Below are positions 1 through 9,573 of a stretch of DNA of 64,000 nucleotides, piece after piece. The stretch comes from Haliotis asinina. Taxonomy: Eukaryota > Mollusca > Gastropoda > Lepetellida > Haliotidae. Below the pieces are notes generated by a model. The model had not been told where the DNA came from. It saw only the letters and a program-made list of their open reading frames with translations, and did not search any database. The position numbers and the translations under genes are program-made. The stretch spans positions 19,996,501-20,060,500 of the forward strand of contig NC_090283.1 of NCBI RefSeq assembly GCF_037392515.1, given 5' to 3'. The stretch's first letter is position 1, and the number at the start of each line of letters is the position of its first letter.

Positions 1-77
1 TAGTTTTCAAAGATATTAATAAAGGTTGTTTTAAACCCCGTACTACCTGCCACCACGATTTTCAAGTGTGCTAAATC

Positions 78-112
78 CATATTATAATATATAATTTATA
101 TATTATAATATG
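78..112 (+). promoter_or_regulatory. 35-bp perfect AT-rich palindrome covering the first start codon
   Basis: From the C at 78 to the G at 112 the sequence is a perfect 17+1+17 inverted repeat made almost only of A and T; its last three bases are the ATG of the 217-residue frame. Similar short ATAATATA-type stretches precede the frames at 1682 and 2352. In the element context this could be a promoter, a terminator for the gene to the left, or both; the role is inference. Confidence 0.5.
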
Positions 113-763
113 TACATAACACTTCCAGGAATAACGAGCGGTGAGGCCGTTCAGCTGACGCACGCGATCGATAACACGTCAGGTCAACTCGAAGTCGCAC
201 TCTGCGATATCACCTACCTACCGCAATGGACTAACATCAACGCCAGCAACAATAAGCTGTTCGTCAGTGGGGCTCGCAGTCAGATAACTGACGGCTACTA
301 CAGCGTGTGCTCTCTAAACGACGAGGTCTTCAAACCCCTGGGAGCCGAACTCAAGATGAACGACTCAAACGGCACAGTGGTGTTAATCAACAACGGAAGA
401 ACCTCCTTGAGGCTCGGCCGACCATTAGCGAGGATACTCGGTATGTCTCCTGACGAGATAAAACCAACAACAACCGTCACAGGCACGAAGTTACCCGACC
501 TAGTACCGTACCGAGAGCTGTACATTCATCTCGGTCAGGTGAGCACAACGTACAACATTCAAGGAGGTCACCCTTCCACTATACTGAGAGCAGTGCCGGT
601 GAAAACTGAGAAATACAACGACGGTAGAACCGAGTCGTTTTCACCACGGCAGTATAAGAGATTAACCCAGGGCAACATACCTGAGCTGATAATATCGGTG
701 TTAGATATAAATCATAATCCTGTAAATATAGGATACCTAAGCTTAACGCTTCATGTAAAATGA
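110..763 (+). CDS. Penton-like minor capsid protein of a Polinton-type element
   Basis: This frame encodes 217 residues. The pattern fits the Polinton/adintovirus penton family as I remember it: a start of type MYxTLP, an early stretch with VALCDITY followed by W, a mid-protein LARILGMSPDEI, then LYIHLGQV, ILRAVPV, an aromatic/proline segment and a closing LSLTLHV strand typical of a single jelly-roll domain. In this family the protein forms the capsid vertices. The start is fixed by the palindrome just upstream. The stop overlaps the next start in an ATGA (760-763), which indicates co-transcription. It is listed as part of a fossil virus-like element; no profile search was possible. Confidence 0.6.
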   Translation: MYITLPGITSGEAVQLTHAIDNTSGQLEVALCDITYLPQWTNINASNNKLFVSGARSQITDGYYSVCSLNDEVFKPLGAELKMNDSNGTVVLINNGRTSLRLGRPLARILGMSPDEIKPTTTVTGTKLPDLVPYRELYIHLGQVSTTYNIQGGHPSTILRAVPVKTEKYNDGRTESFSPRQYKRLTQGNIPELIISVLDINHNPVNIGYLSLTLHVK

Positions 764-1671
764 CCAGCGCACAAGGGCCCGGAGTGAAAAAATGCGTCAA
801 TATCGGGATCTCCGACCTCGGAGACACGCGCGGTTTCGACGCTCCCGGAGTAGATGGTAAATCGTACGCCTTGCAACTGAAAAACAACATTTACAAACGC
901 GTTGAAGTCTCCGGTGGAACCCTAAGTGATATAGTAGATACCACAAGAGCAACAGTCAACACTAAGTACGCCCTTGTCAACACCGGTGATAACTGGATAA
1001 TATACCCATCGTTCGGGGGTAAACTGTTCGACTTAGACGATGTTGAGAACACTACCGTCGCCCGAAACAAGCCATATATGCTCGTCTTCACCGAAGATGA
1101 CAAGTGGGTGTTGTTACCCGATAACGACTGGTTTCTCAATATTAGGCTCGGCTCCCCTTACGTGTTCACGGATAACAAAGACAACGTTAACCACCTAAAC
1201 AAAGTCGTGAACAATGGAACCCTGCTCGTGGCTTATGTCCCTACTCAGAGACGTAGCGTAGTCGTCAGCCCACTCAACACTATGGCAGCCCACATGCTAT
1301 CGAGTAAACTGACCATACAAAACGTGACATTGCAGTTGGTGTCTGAATTCGAAGGCGTGGCCAAGATACTAGAGAGTCTACCGGCAAACTCAACACTGAT
1401 CATCAAAGTCTACCTAGGGGAAGCATCGGGGAATGATGTCGAGATCGTGAAGGGGATCAAACTCGGGTGGGTGAAACGACACCAGTATCAAGTTTGCAAC
1501 GTTTACGTGCGGGTGAATGTCGGCTCCAACACCAGTCTGGAGGGGGTCAACGTGATCGTGGAAAACAAGATATCACTAACCAAGATCTTCCTGCCTGACA
1601 ACATACACTTCATGGGTATGAAGTTCACCCCTGAATTATTATCAGAAAACCAGTTGGAAATTATATCGTAA
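760..1671 (+). CDS. Virus-like element protein, unknown function (paralogue of the next frame)
   Basis: This frame encodes 303 residues and overlaps the capsid-like gene by four bases. I do not recognise the family. Residues ~20-50 (DLGDTRGFDAPG, then NNIYKRVEV) match the N-terminus of the 218-residue neighbour (DLGDTEGFDQPG, then DNVYIRVSL). Both also share a middle part built of alternating strands and a C-terminal end of type F-TPELLSENQLEIIS / F-DRFLTETQLKYLS. There is no membrane segment or signal peptide, and composition suggests a beta-rich protein. Position next to the capsid-like gene would fit a fibre, decoration or attachment protein, but that is inference only. Confidence 0.6.
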   Translation: MTSAQGPGVKKCVNIGISDLGDTRGFDAPGVDGKSYALQLKNNIYKRVEVSGGTLSDIVDTTRATVNTKYALVNTGDNWIIYPSFGGKLFDLDDVENTTVARNKPYMLVFTEDDKWVLLPDNDWFLNIRLGSPYVFTDNKDNVNHLNKVVNNGTLLVAYVPTQRRSVVVSPLNTMAAHMLSSKLTIQNVTLQLVSEFEGVAKILESLPANSTLIIKVYLGEASGNDVEIVKGIKLGWVKRHQYQVCNVYVRVNVGSNTSLEGVNVIVENKISLTKIFLPDNIHFMGMKFTPELLSENQLEIIS

Positions 1672-1681
1672 TAATATAATA

Positions 1682-2338
1682 ATGACCAGTCATCCCAACA
1701 TCCTTAACGACCTAGGAGATACGGAGGGATTCGATCAGCCTGGTGAGGAAGACACCTTATATATCCTGCACTTCAAAGACAACGTGTACATACGGGTGTC
1801 GTTATCAGATTTTAAAGAGCCCAAATGGCTGATCAACTTAACACTCACCTCACCTTATATCACATTAAACGAATTGGGGCGTATCTCTAAGATTAGGAAC
1901 AACGGTATCTGGGTCGGGGATTTCATTCCGGAGAGGGAATTAATATCCATAAGAACTAACAAAAATAGGTTAATGTCTGCATTCAAAAATAAATTAACAT
2001 TTAGCAGTAATCTTGATAGAATATCCTCCCCTTTCACACTCATCATAGAAGTCTTCTTTGAGCATTCAGACAATGGAAACCCCCCAATAGTACACCAAAT
2101 TTTACCCGGGGTGTCAATACACTGGTATGGCATACACAAAGGCCAATATTGTCGTATTGTTATACAACGGGATACCACGGGTCCTATAAAACGTTTAATA
2201 AGCCTCAGTGGGGTTTTTATTACAACAGAAAAGTCTATTAGCCTCTCACCTATTACCCTGAGTGGTAGTCTAGAACTTATAGACTTCAAATTCATTGATA
2301 GATTTTTAACTGAAACCCAATTAAAATATCTTTCATAA
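1682..2338 (+). CDS. Virus-like element protein, unknown function (shorter paralogue)
   Basis: This frame encodes 218 residues and begins ten bases after the previous stop, behind an AT-rich spacer. It is a shorter relative of the 303-residue protein: the shared N-terminal DLGDT-GFD motif, an IRV/KRV strand and a C-terminal TETQLKYLS end remain, while the roughly 85-residue difference lies in the first half. A tandem duplication followed by divergence is the simplest reading. Function is unknown. Confidence 0.6.
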   Translation: MTSHPNILNDLGDTEGFDQPGEEDTLYILHFKDNVYIRVSLSDFKEPKWLINLTLTSPYITLNELGRISKIRNNGIWVGDFIPERELISIRTNKNRLMSAFKNKLTFSSNLDRISSPFTLIIEVFFEHSDNGNPPIVHQILPGVSIHWYGIHKGQYCRIVIQRDTTGPIKRLISLSGVFITTEKSISLSPITLSGSLELIDFKFIDRFLTETQLKYLS

Positions 2339-2351
2339 TATATATTATAGG

Positions 2352-2969
2352 ATGGGTCTGTACCCAGTCGTAGAGGAAGTAGCGAAGACGCTGGAAACCG
2401 TAGATGGGTTCCGCTTGAGGCAGTTATGTGATGTGAAACGCCAACTAGAACAAGACCGTGACACGCGGAAAGCACTATGTAAGAAGTACAATAGAGCTTT
2501 CAATATCGTGGACGGGGCTGACACTACCCTTATGGCAACCAGCATGGGACTAGGGGCGGCAGGCGTTGGGTTGTTGGCTACCATCGTGGCCGCACCTATA
2601 GTGCTAGGTATTGAAATAACAGCTGGGGTGGCAGGGTTGGCAGGGTTGGCGCTTAAGTTAGTATCACGCAGACTGCATCGTAAGGCATTGAAACACGACG
2701 AGATCAGGGTTCTGGCCGAAGCAAAGCTGAACACAGTGAGTGAGCGTATTTCCACGGCACTCTCTGATAGTAAGATCTCAGAAGAGGAGTTTCGTTCAAT
2801 CCTCTCTGAACTCACAAAATATAACGGAATGAAACAAGATATTCGATCCAAGTCTCGTAAGTCTGCTATCAGCGAGGACGAGAAAAAAAAGTACATAGAA
2901 CAGGGGATACAAAAAGCCCAGCAAGCCTTTATTACGAACACCAAAGTGATCGTAGGCGGTTCACGTTAA
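2352..2969 (+). CDS. Hydrophobic-core protein of Polinton-type element
   Basis: This frame encodes 205 residues. The N-terminal ~50 residues are charged and helical; residues ~57-97 form a long Gly/Ala/Leu-rich hydrophobic stretch (SMGLGAAGVGLLATIVAAP and onward) able to cross or insert into membrane. A charged helical C-terminal half follows, with KHDEIRVLAEAKLNTVSERI and SEEEFRSILSELTKY. I recall closely similar proteins, without known function, in Polinton-like elements of corals, hydra and molluscs. It is the last clear gene before the terminal repeat region. A role in membrane or particle maturation is possible but unproved. Confidence 0.6.
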   Translation: MGLYPVVEEVAKTLETVDGFRLRQLCDVKRQLEQDRDTRKALCKKYNRAFNIVDGADTTLMATSMGLGAAGVGLLATIVAAPIVLGIEITAGVAGLAGLALKLVSRRLHRKALKHDEIRVLAEAKLNTVSERISTALSDSKISEEEFRSILSELTKYNGMKQDIRSKSRKSAISEDEKKKYIEQGIQKAQQAFITNTKVIVGGSR

Positions 2970-3010
2970 ACTGTTTCATCGATATAAACGTGACATAGGC
3001 CGCCAACTTT

Positions 3011-3424
3011 TTGTAGTAGGGGTAATAGTAGCAAGAGCTAAGGACCCAACCAAAGCCTAAGTTAGTAAATAAGGTGTTGTAGAGACTTTTTTTTTTAAAA
3101 AAGTGGGATCCAGATAGGGCCCTAGTGAGGTATCTATACCAGCCGGGGAACACGAGGGTGATAGCCGTAAGCGAGCCACCGATCCTATATGGTCAGTCAA
3201 AACTTACAACATAGATAAAGTGGATATGAAAGCCGACGAACCTAACTTATACTACTTGAAGGATGGGCCGGGTATTTTACAGGGGGTTTGTAAGAGAAGA
3301 ATTATTGATCGTACCGTACGGCACAGTGTTACCTCCAACACACGTTAAGTAGTAGGGGTAATAGTAGCAAGAGCTAAGGGCCCAACCAAAGCCTTATTTA
3401 GTAAATAAGGCTTTGTAGAGACTT
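3011..3424 (+). repeat. Pair of ~78-bp direct repeats around a short open stretch
   Basis: The block beginning GTAGTAGGGGTAATAGTAGC occurs at 3011-3092 and again at 3345-3424. The second copy holds a perfect 12-bp stem, AAAGCCTTATTT / AAATAAGGCTTT around AGT (3391-3417); the first copy has a diverged stem. Between them lies a short open frame of about 43 codons ending near 3345. The repeat may be part of the element's end or a duplicated 3' regulatory region. Confidence 0.55.
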
Positions 3425-3463
3425 TTCTTGAAAGTGTTTTAAAACCCCCATTGTATATACTAC

Positions 3464-3566
3464 TGCTCAAGTCGTTGATCAGTGGATTGTGTGGTCCAGA
3501 GTCGATTGTATACAGACCGCCGCCTTATAGCTTGAGTGCGGCTTAAAACTGAACTCACTCACTCAC
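3464..3566 (+). repeat. SINE-like abalone repeat, 3' part
   Basis: The segment running from GTTGATCAGTGGATTG through a GGTCCAGA-TCGATT core to AACTCACTCACTCAC matches the 3' half of the fuller copies at 9297, 53239 and 55956. It starts about 40 bases after the right repeat of the virus-like element. Confidence 0.7.
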
Positions 3567-4270
3567 AATGATAATGTTCATTTGAATGGGCGTTGCTAAC
3601 GAAAATCTAAAACCTTTAAACGCTATCAAAAGAAACACTCGTAAAATATGTCTGTCGATGGGCCTGGCGCCAAAAAATGGAATCTGCTATCTTTTTCATT
3701 CTCCCTTTTTGAAACTTTTAGATCTAATGTGGAACGGTCCTCATCGTGAAAAACAAAACATCCTGAAAGCTTTCCCATGACGTTGAATGAAATCACTTTG
3801 ATCAGACAACGTTAGTACGTCGAGCATTTATGAAAGTCAACCCGTTCATCATTATGGTAGGTCTGTGTACGTGTGTTTAATTTAGACAATAACGCATTAC
3901 GTACATATTTTGCATTGTTCATAAATGCACAAAACTGGTCGTACGTCTTCTTGTTTTGTCATACAGTTTTTCCACGTCGCTGCGGGACTAGACTGGATTA
4001 TTTGGCGTTCGGATCATGTTCTATTGGTGGACATTCTTTCTTTACTAATGGTTTTAGGTGACTCGTGGGAACCTACACTTAAATAAACCTTATTACATCG
4101 GTGTTTGGTGAAGAACAAACGGACCTTGGCATCTGACTTCCTTTACAATCATGGCAGTCTATGTCGACTGAAGAGATACACGAATCTAGCCCATGATCGA
4201 TGCCTGTTAACCTTATTTCTCCACTGGGGAAATGTAATCTGAAATAGAACTTGCCAGAACGATCAGCCAA
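3567..4270. other. No gene recognised
   Basis: Only short frames without recognisable domains occur here. Composition is ordinary for the window and I see no repeat structure. Confidence 0.5.
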
Positions 4271-4299
4271 TGAAAGAAGACGTTCATGTATCTGCTCTG

Positions 4300-4480
4300 C
4301 TCAAACATACAATCTGTTTACTTACTTCATCTGTGATGCATACAATCAGTTTAGTTTTCTCACCTGTAATTCACACAATCAGTTTAGTTACTTCATGTGT
4401 TGGTCATGCTAGCAGGTTAGTTTTCTCATGTGTGATACATACAAGCAATTTAGCGACCTCATGTGTGATTCATGTGACCT
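4300..4480 (+). repeat. Degenerate ~33-bp tandem repeat
   Basis: About five diverged units of the type CATACAATCAGTTTAGTT-TCATGTGTGAT follow one another. Because the unit length is near a multiple of three, the stretch reads as a repetitive open frame, but nothing suggests it is a protein gene. It abuts the 5' edge of the LINE relic. Confidence 0.5.
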
Positions 4481-5631
4481 CATTTGCGATTCCCCTAAGG
4501 ATACAATGTGTGATGCCCATTTTGTATTTAGGACATCGTCGCTTCCCGACCACGTCGATGATGATATTGCTGAAATTCTTGGAGGAGAAGGTCTTTCAAC
4601 TCTTTTCGATAAAGTAAATATAAACAGAGCGTCATGTGATCAAGTTGTAAACAGTTTCGGGCGTGCTCTCGTAAACATGTGTGCAACACTGGGCTTATCA
4701 ATTCTTAATGGCCGCTGTGGATCCGATCGTGGCAAAGGCGACTTCACATTTATCAGTCACACTGGGTCAAGTGTTATTGATTACGTTATTGTGTCAAACA
4801 AAGTCTTCAATCGATGTCAAAACTTTGACATTCTGTCGAGGGCGGAGTCATCACATCTCGTGACCAAATCATTGCAATCACGTGACCAAACTCGAGCCGT
4901 CGAGACAGTCGATGCAGCACGTGTAGGTCGTGAGAGCTACCGTTTCGTCTGGGATATTGACAAGGCTTTTTCGTTTAGGGATAACTTGCTATCACCGGAT
5001 GCTGTTGACGCACTTGACCGATGTACGTTACTCCCGGATGGCATAGATGACGCCGTAAAAGAGTTCACCGACATGATATGTGATGCTGCAGAGGACATGA
5101 AGTGCTACAAGCGGCCCGACACACTCGTTCGGAGCCGTGGTTTGACCCAGAGTGCCGTTACAACAGAACCGAGAGGGAACGCCTTCTCAGAGTGTATCGC
5201 CAGTGTAAAACTGACATAAATTTAGCTACTTACATTACAATGAGGAATAAATATACTAGTCTACTATGTACCAAAAAGAATGTTTACTTTGAAACTCTTA
5301 GTGCAAAAGTGCATCATGTGTTACAGAAAATAAGAGCTTCTGGTCTACGCTTAAAGGTTTATCTAATTGTTCCAACAAAATGCCTTATATTTCGATGGAA
5401 CAGTGGACTGATCACTTTAAGCAGTTGCTTGTATCCTGTGATACGCCAGACACTACAGATCTACCCGTGCCTGATCCAGCTGACGTGGCCGAGATGACAC
5501 GCTCTATACTACACTCTCCAGTTACACAAGATGAACCTTTCGCTGCTATCAAAGTGTTAAAGTACGGCAAGTCCGCTGGAGCTGATTTATGAATTGCTGA
5601 ATTTTTTAAATATGCTTCAGATATCCTAATA

Positions 5632-7173
5632 AACTCATGGGCAAAAGAAACTTATCACTTTAAAATTTCCATTTACGCTCCTAAACAAAACTGAACTAGG
5701 TAAAACATACTGAGAAAACATTCGCCAAAACACATTTTTAAGCTGAGTAGCAAGCAAAAAACCCGAGATATTGTGATTTTCGTGAAAGCACGAAAAACAG
5801 TGAAAAAGGTTTTTTGAGTGTAACCAAAAGTTCTCGTGCACATTGGTTGCATAAATACAGCTGTTCGACAGTGCAATCATGCATTATCAAAAAGCATATC
5901 AAAGTTATGCCACGACTGTCATCGGAGCAACGCAATAGGGCCATCGGTATGGCCCATATGGGGGCGTCACAACGTCAGATTGCCAGAACATTCCACTGCA
6001 GCCAGGCAACAATCAGCAACCTCCTGAGACGTTTTCAGCAGACAGGTCAGACCACTGACCGTCCAAGATCAGGTAGACCAAGGGTTACGACGCCCGCCGA
6101 AGACCGCCATATCCGTACGATACACCTACGGAACAGATTCGTCACAGCGACGTCAACGGCGACCACAGCCTTGGGACACCGCATCAGCAGACGAACCGTA
6201 CTAAGACGTCTCCGTGCTGCTGGTATCAGAGCTCGCCGTCCATTCCGTGGAATGCCCTTGACCCGCCAACATTGTCAACGTCGGCTGCAGTGGGCACGAA
6301 CAGTACGTCGGTGGCAGCGACGTGACTGGCAGAGAGTGCTCTTCACTGATGAAAGTCGTTTCAACTTGTACAGAAATGATGGCCGAGCCCGTGTATACCG
6401 ACGTAGAGGTGAGCGATTGGCGAGGAACTGCATTCAAGAGGTGCACCCATTTGGAGGAGGTGGTATCATGGTGTGGGGTGGGATTTGTGCTGATCAGAGG
6501 ACACAGCTTGTCATCCTGCATGGAAATCTGACAGCCCAAAGGTATAGGGACGAAGTCTTGAGGCCAGTTGTTTTGCCCTTTGTGCGTCAACAGCCAAGAG
6601 GTGTTCTTTTGCAACAGGACAATGCACGTCCGCATACTGCCAGAATCGTTGAAGATTACCTCAACAACGCCAACATCAACGTTTTGCCCTGGCCAGCACG
6701 TTCCCCAGACATGAATCCCATTGAACACCTCTGGGATCATCTCGACAGACAGCTAAGACAACGACAGCAACCACTAGCAAATCGCCAACAATTGGAGCAA
6801 GTTCTCTTGGAACTGTGGCAGAGGATTCCTCCTGACGTCATCAGGCGTTTGACGACATCAATGCGGAGACGTGTACTAGCGTGCATTGATTCAAGGGGTG
6901 GACACACTAGGTACTGAGTGCTCAGACACTTCCAAGATTCAGTTTTCCACACACTCTGTGAATGCAATCCTCTGTGTAAACTTTCACGTCCACCCCATGT
7001 GTCATCTACCTCACTTCCTGCATGCATGAACATTGACAGGGCATCAACAAATACAGTTTTTGCTGTGTAAATGGCTTATCTTTCTTATATAAACATTCTT
7101 TCTGACATTTTTTTGTTTTTGTCGTTTTTAACACAAATAATGTCGGGTGATAAGTTTCTTTTGCCCATGAGTT
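5632..7173 (+). mobile_element. Tc1-type DNA transposon, apparently complete
   Basis: It is bounded by perfect 27-bp inverted repeats (5632-5658 and 7147-7173; outer bases AACTCATGGGCAAAAG) and flanked by TA on both sides (5630-5631, 7174-7175), the target duplication of the Tc1/mariner superfamily. The LINE text resumes directly after the right TA. Identical ends and an open transposase indicate recent insertion. Length 1,542 bp is normal for Tc1 elements. Confidence 0.95.
5907..6917 (+). CDS. Tc1-family transposase, DD34E, intact
   Basis: The ATG at 5907 opens 336 residues (MPRLSSEQRNRAIGMAHMGA), a usual Tc1 length; the frame is open further upstream but only with a non-ATG start. Residues 1-110 hold two helix-turn-helix units (QRQIARTFHCSQATISNLLRR and SRRTVLRRLRAAGI) joined by a GRPR-like hook (SGRPR) that binds the terminal repeats. 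The DDE core shows FTDESRF (first D), QQDNARPH (second D) and SPDMNPIEHLWD (E), with exactly 34 residues between second D and E. It ends in RGGHTRY, the usual Tc1 C-terminus. It cuts and pastes the element in the nucleus. No stops or frameshifts are visible. Confidence 0.93.
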   Translation: MPRLSSEQRNRAIGMAHMGASQRQIARTFHCSQATISNLLRRFQQTGQTTDRPRSGRPRVTTPAEDRHIRTIHLRNRFVTATSTATTALGHRISRRTVLRRLRAAGIRARRPFRGMPLTRQHCQRRLQWARTVRRWQRRDWQRVLFTDESRFNLYRNDGRARVYRRRGERLARNCIQEVHPFGGGGIMVWGGICADQRTQLVILHGNLTAQRYRDEVLRPVVLPFVRQQPRGVLLQQDNARPHTARIVEDYLNNANINVLPWPARSPDMNPIEHLWDHLDRQLRQRQQPLANRQQLEQVLLELWQRIPPDVIRRLTTSMRRRVLACIDSRGGHTRY

Positions 7174-8738
7174 TACCTTACCTTACAATTCTATTTAATA
7201 TTATGTTTGAAAATGATATTTTCCTGAAGCCTGGTGTGTCGGTGTTATTGTGCCCTTACATAAAAGCGGTAGTATCCATACTCCATCCAGATATAGAGGT
7301 ATATCTCTGCTGAGCGTCATGAGCAAACTGTACTCGTCTATTATTAACAATAGGTTAACCTACTGGTGTGATGTATATGGTAAAATCGGAGAGTCTCAGG
7401 CTGGGTTTCAGCGTGATTACTCCACTATTGATAACATTTTCGTTCTTCTTTGTCTGTTATACAAAGGTATCTTGGGAAGAGTAAAATTAAAATATATGGT
7501 CTCTTTGTGGATTTGCCAAAGCTTTCGATAGCGTTAAACATATAAAGTTGTGGTCAGTTTTAAAACCGGAGGGTGTTTCTTTTAAAGGGGTGGATCTTTA
7601 TCTCGGAAGGAAAGATGGTTCTATAGTGGGAAAAGGCTAGAATGCGTCAATTCCTACAAGTATCTTGGCATTACATTTACTAGAACTTTGGCTTGTTCTA
7701 GTCATTTTATAAGTGCTTCTATTCAAGCTAAAAAGGCTCTGTTTGCACTACTACCTTCCCTAAAACATATAAAGGGTGTATCTTCAGATTTATTCTTTCG
7801 CATCTTCGATGCTAAAATTGCTCATATCCTCCTTTACGGTGCAGAGGTGTGGGGGGTTTTATCAGAATGACTATATTGAGTCTGTTCATACTCTGGCGTG
7901 CAAGATGTTCCTAGGAGTAAAACTAGCAACATCCAACAATATAGTTCGGGGTGAATGTGGTCGTTTTCTTATGTACATTCAGGTGTATAAAAGGTCAATT
8001 AAGTTTTGGTTGAAATTAGTGTCTATGCCAAATTGTCGTAATCCCAAAAAGTGTTATAATATGTTGGTGCAAGTTTCTAAATCCGGTAAAGATAATTGGG
8101 CTACTAGGTGTAAGAAGTTGTTGTACAGTTTAGGTTTTGGGTATGTTTGGAACAACAAGACGTTATTAATCCAGGTGTATTCTTATCGATGTTCACTTCT
8201 CGCTTGAAATTTGTTCACGAACAGAATTGGCGAAATTCACTCCAAACCGGTAGCAAAACTTTCATATATTCTTGTTTTAAATCTTAGCTTTCAAAGGAGT
8301 CTTATATAGAATGTGTAAATGTAAAGAAGTTTAGATATGCATTAGCTCGGTTCAGGTGCTCCTCTCATCAGCTTCACATTGAAACGGGGCGGTATTCAGG
8401 TATTAGTATAAATAATAGGGTGTGTAACATGTGTAAGCTTGGCTATGTTGAGGACGAGTTTCACTTTCTCTTAGTTTGTCACATGGAGTTGAGGCAACAA
8501 TATATACCTTGTAAATATTATACCTTTCCAAATATGGAAAAATTTAACATTATAATGTCAACTTCTAAAGGAACCTATCTATCTACATCTATAAAGTTAT
8601 GCTCTTTAGATCAGTATCCCCATGTAAGCTAATGCAACATGCTATTGTATGTACGCCTTAACATGTCACAGCATGTACTGTAGTCATGGGCCGATGGCCT
8701 ACACTATTGGAAATAAATGAATTGGATTGAATTGAATT

Positions 8739-9296
8739 TTGTATTTGCCTTGCCGAGGTGTTGCCTGAATGTTGCATAAACTGCTTTAAGGTGCACCTAT
8801 TTAAATGGTGAATGCCTGAAACAAACGAAGTACTGATAGCAGTCATCGGTGGTCAAGAAAATGTATTAACAACATGTCCCTTAGGGCTCTCGGCTCTTGT
8901 ATGTGTTTCCACACGGATGAGAACAGCTTGTAAGATATTGATATTTTTTACAGATCGCCGCTATATTGCATCTATAATGCTAAATCTTCATTAAACTCTA
9001 TCAGACATAAATAGAGGATATTGTATGACTGCCCATGTCATACAATGTTTACCACATGAGTGCCTAAATGTTGATACTTCCCGAGCGGGGGATATACCGA
9101 TATTATACGGGTGTATGATATTCTCTTTATTACCAAACTCATAAAATTGAGGAAAATAGACCCAAATCTACTTTCAAACATGCGCTGGCTACCCGCCGTC
9201 GTCGCATGCATGTAGAACGCAACGTCTCAAAAGAACCGTGACATCATTTCATTGTTCATGACGTTATGTTACCATGACAAAATGATATTTTACCCG
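8739..9296. other. No gene recognised
   Basis: AT-rich spacer between the LINE tail and a SINE-like repeat. Short open frames have no recognisable content. Confidence 0.5.
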
Positions 9297-9573
9297 ACCC
9301 GTGAAGGTCCCGGGGTAGAATAGGCCTTCAGCAACCCATGCTTGCCATAAAAGGCGACTATGCTTGTCGTAAGAGGCGACTAACGGAATCGGGTCGTCAG
9401 GCTCGCTGACTTGGTTGACACATGTCATCGGTTCCCAGTTGCGCAGATTGATGCTCATGTTGTTGATCACTGGATTGTCTGGTCCACACTCGATTATTTA
9501 CAGACCGCTGCCATATAGCTGTAATATTGCTGAGTGCGGCGTAAAACATAACTCACTCATTCACTCACTCACT
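9297..9573 (+). repeat. SINE-like abalone repeat, near full length
   Basis: This copy starts GTGAAGGTCCCGGGGTAG and contains two AGGCGACTA-type blocks, a CAGGCTCGCTGACTTGGTTG segment and a GGTCCACACTCGATTATTTACAGACC segment. It ends GCGGCGTAAAAC-CTCACTCATTCACTCACTCAC. It is colinear with the copies at 11553 (minus), 53239 and 55956. The short length and simple repeated tail fit a SINE. Confidence 0.8.

Larger units (their letters stand above)
1..3430 (+). mobile_element. Polinton/Maverick-type virus-like element, right part (fossil, left part outside window)
   Basis: Four intronless frames lie head to tail at 110-2969 with overlaps or spacers under 15 bases, a virus-like layout unlike the spliced genes elsewhere here. 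The first resembles the penton-like minor capsid protein of animal Polintons and adintoviruses, and the last resembles a hydrophobic-core protein that I associate with the same elements. A ~78-bp direct repeat at 3011-3092 and 3345-3424 probably marks the terminal region, and an abalone-type SINE fragment begins just beyond it. Polymerase, integrase, packaging ATPase and major capsid genes would have to lie left of the window. I see no breaks in the four frames, so this copy looks young in the visible part, but wholeness cannot be judged. Family assignment is inference from pattern memory. Confidence 0.6.
4500..8738 (+). mobile_element. Non-LTR retrotransposon (LINE), decayed and split by a Tc1 insertion
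   Basis: Pieces in order are: the end of an endonuclease domain (~4530-4850, FRTSSLPD then ILNGR-CGSDRGKGDFT and SVIDYVIVS); a linker (5100-5290, EPWFDPECR-YNRTERERL); the start of reverse transcriptase (5380-5630 and 7176-7540, PSRYRGISLLSVMSKLYSSI and AGFQRDYSTIDNI); then after a jump NSYKYLGITFT and the C-terminal zinc-knuckle-like part (8390-8500, C-MC---G-VEDEFHFLLVC). Frames change several times. The transcriptase core with the YADD motif is missing between ~7590 and 7640. The 3' end is GGCCGATGGCCTACACTATTGGAAATAAATG followed by ATTG/AATTG repeats, typical of LINE tails. The Tc1 at 5632-7173 sits inside the transcriptase. Clade not resolved. Confidence 0.8.

Noticed and set aside
4270-4617. 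115-codon frame with repeating TSCVIH segments
   Set aside because: Translation of a degenerate ~33-bp tandem repeat at the LINE edge.
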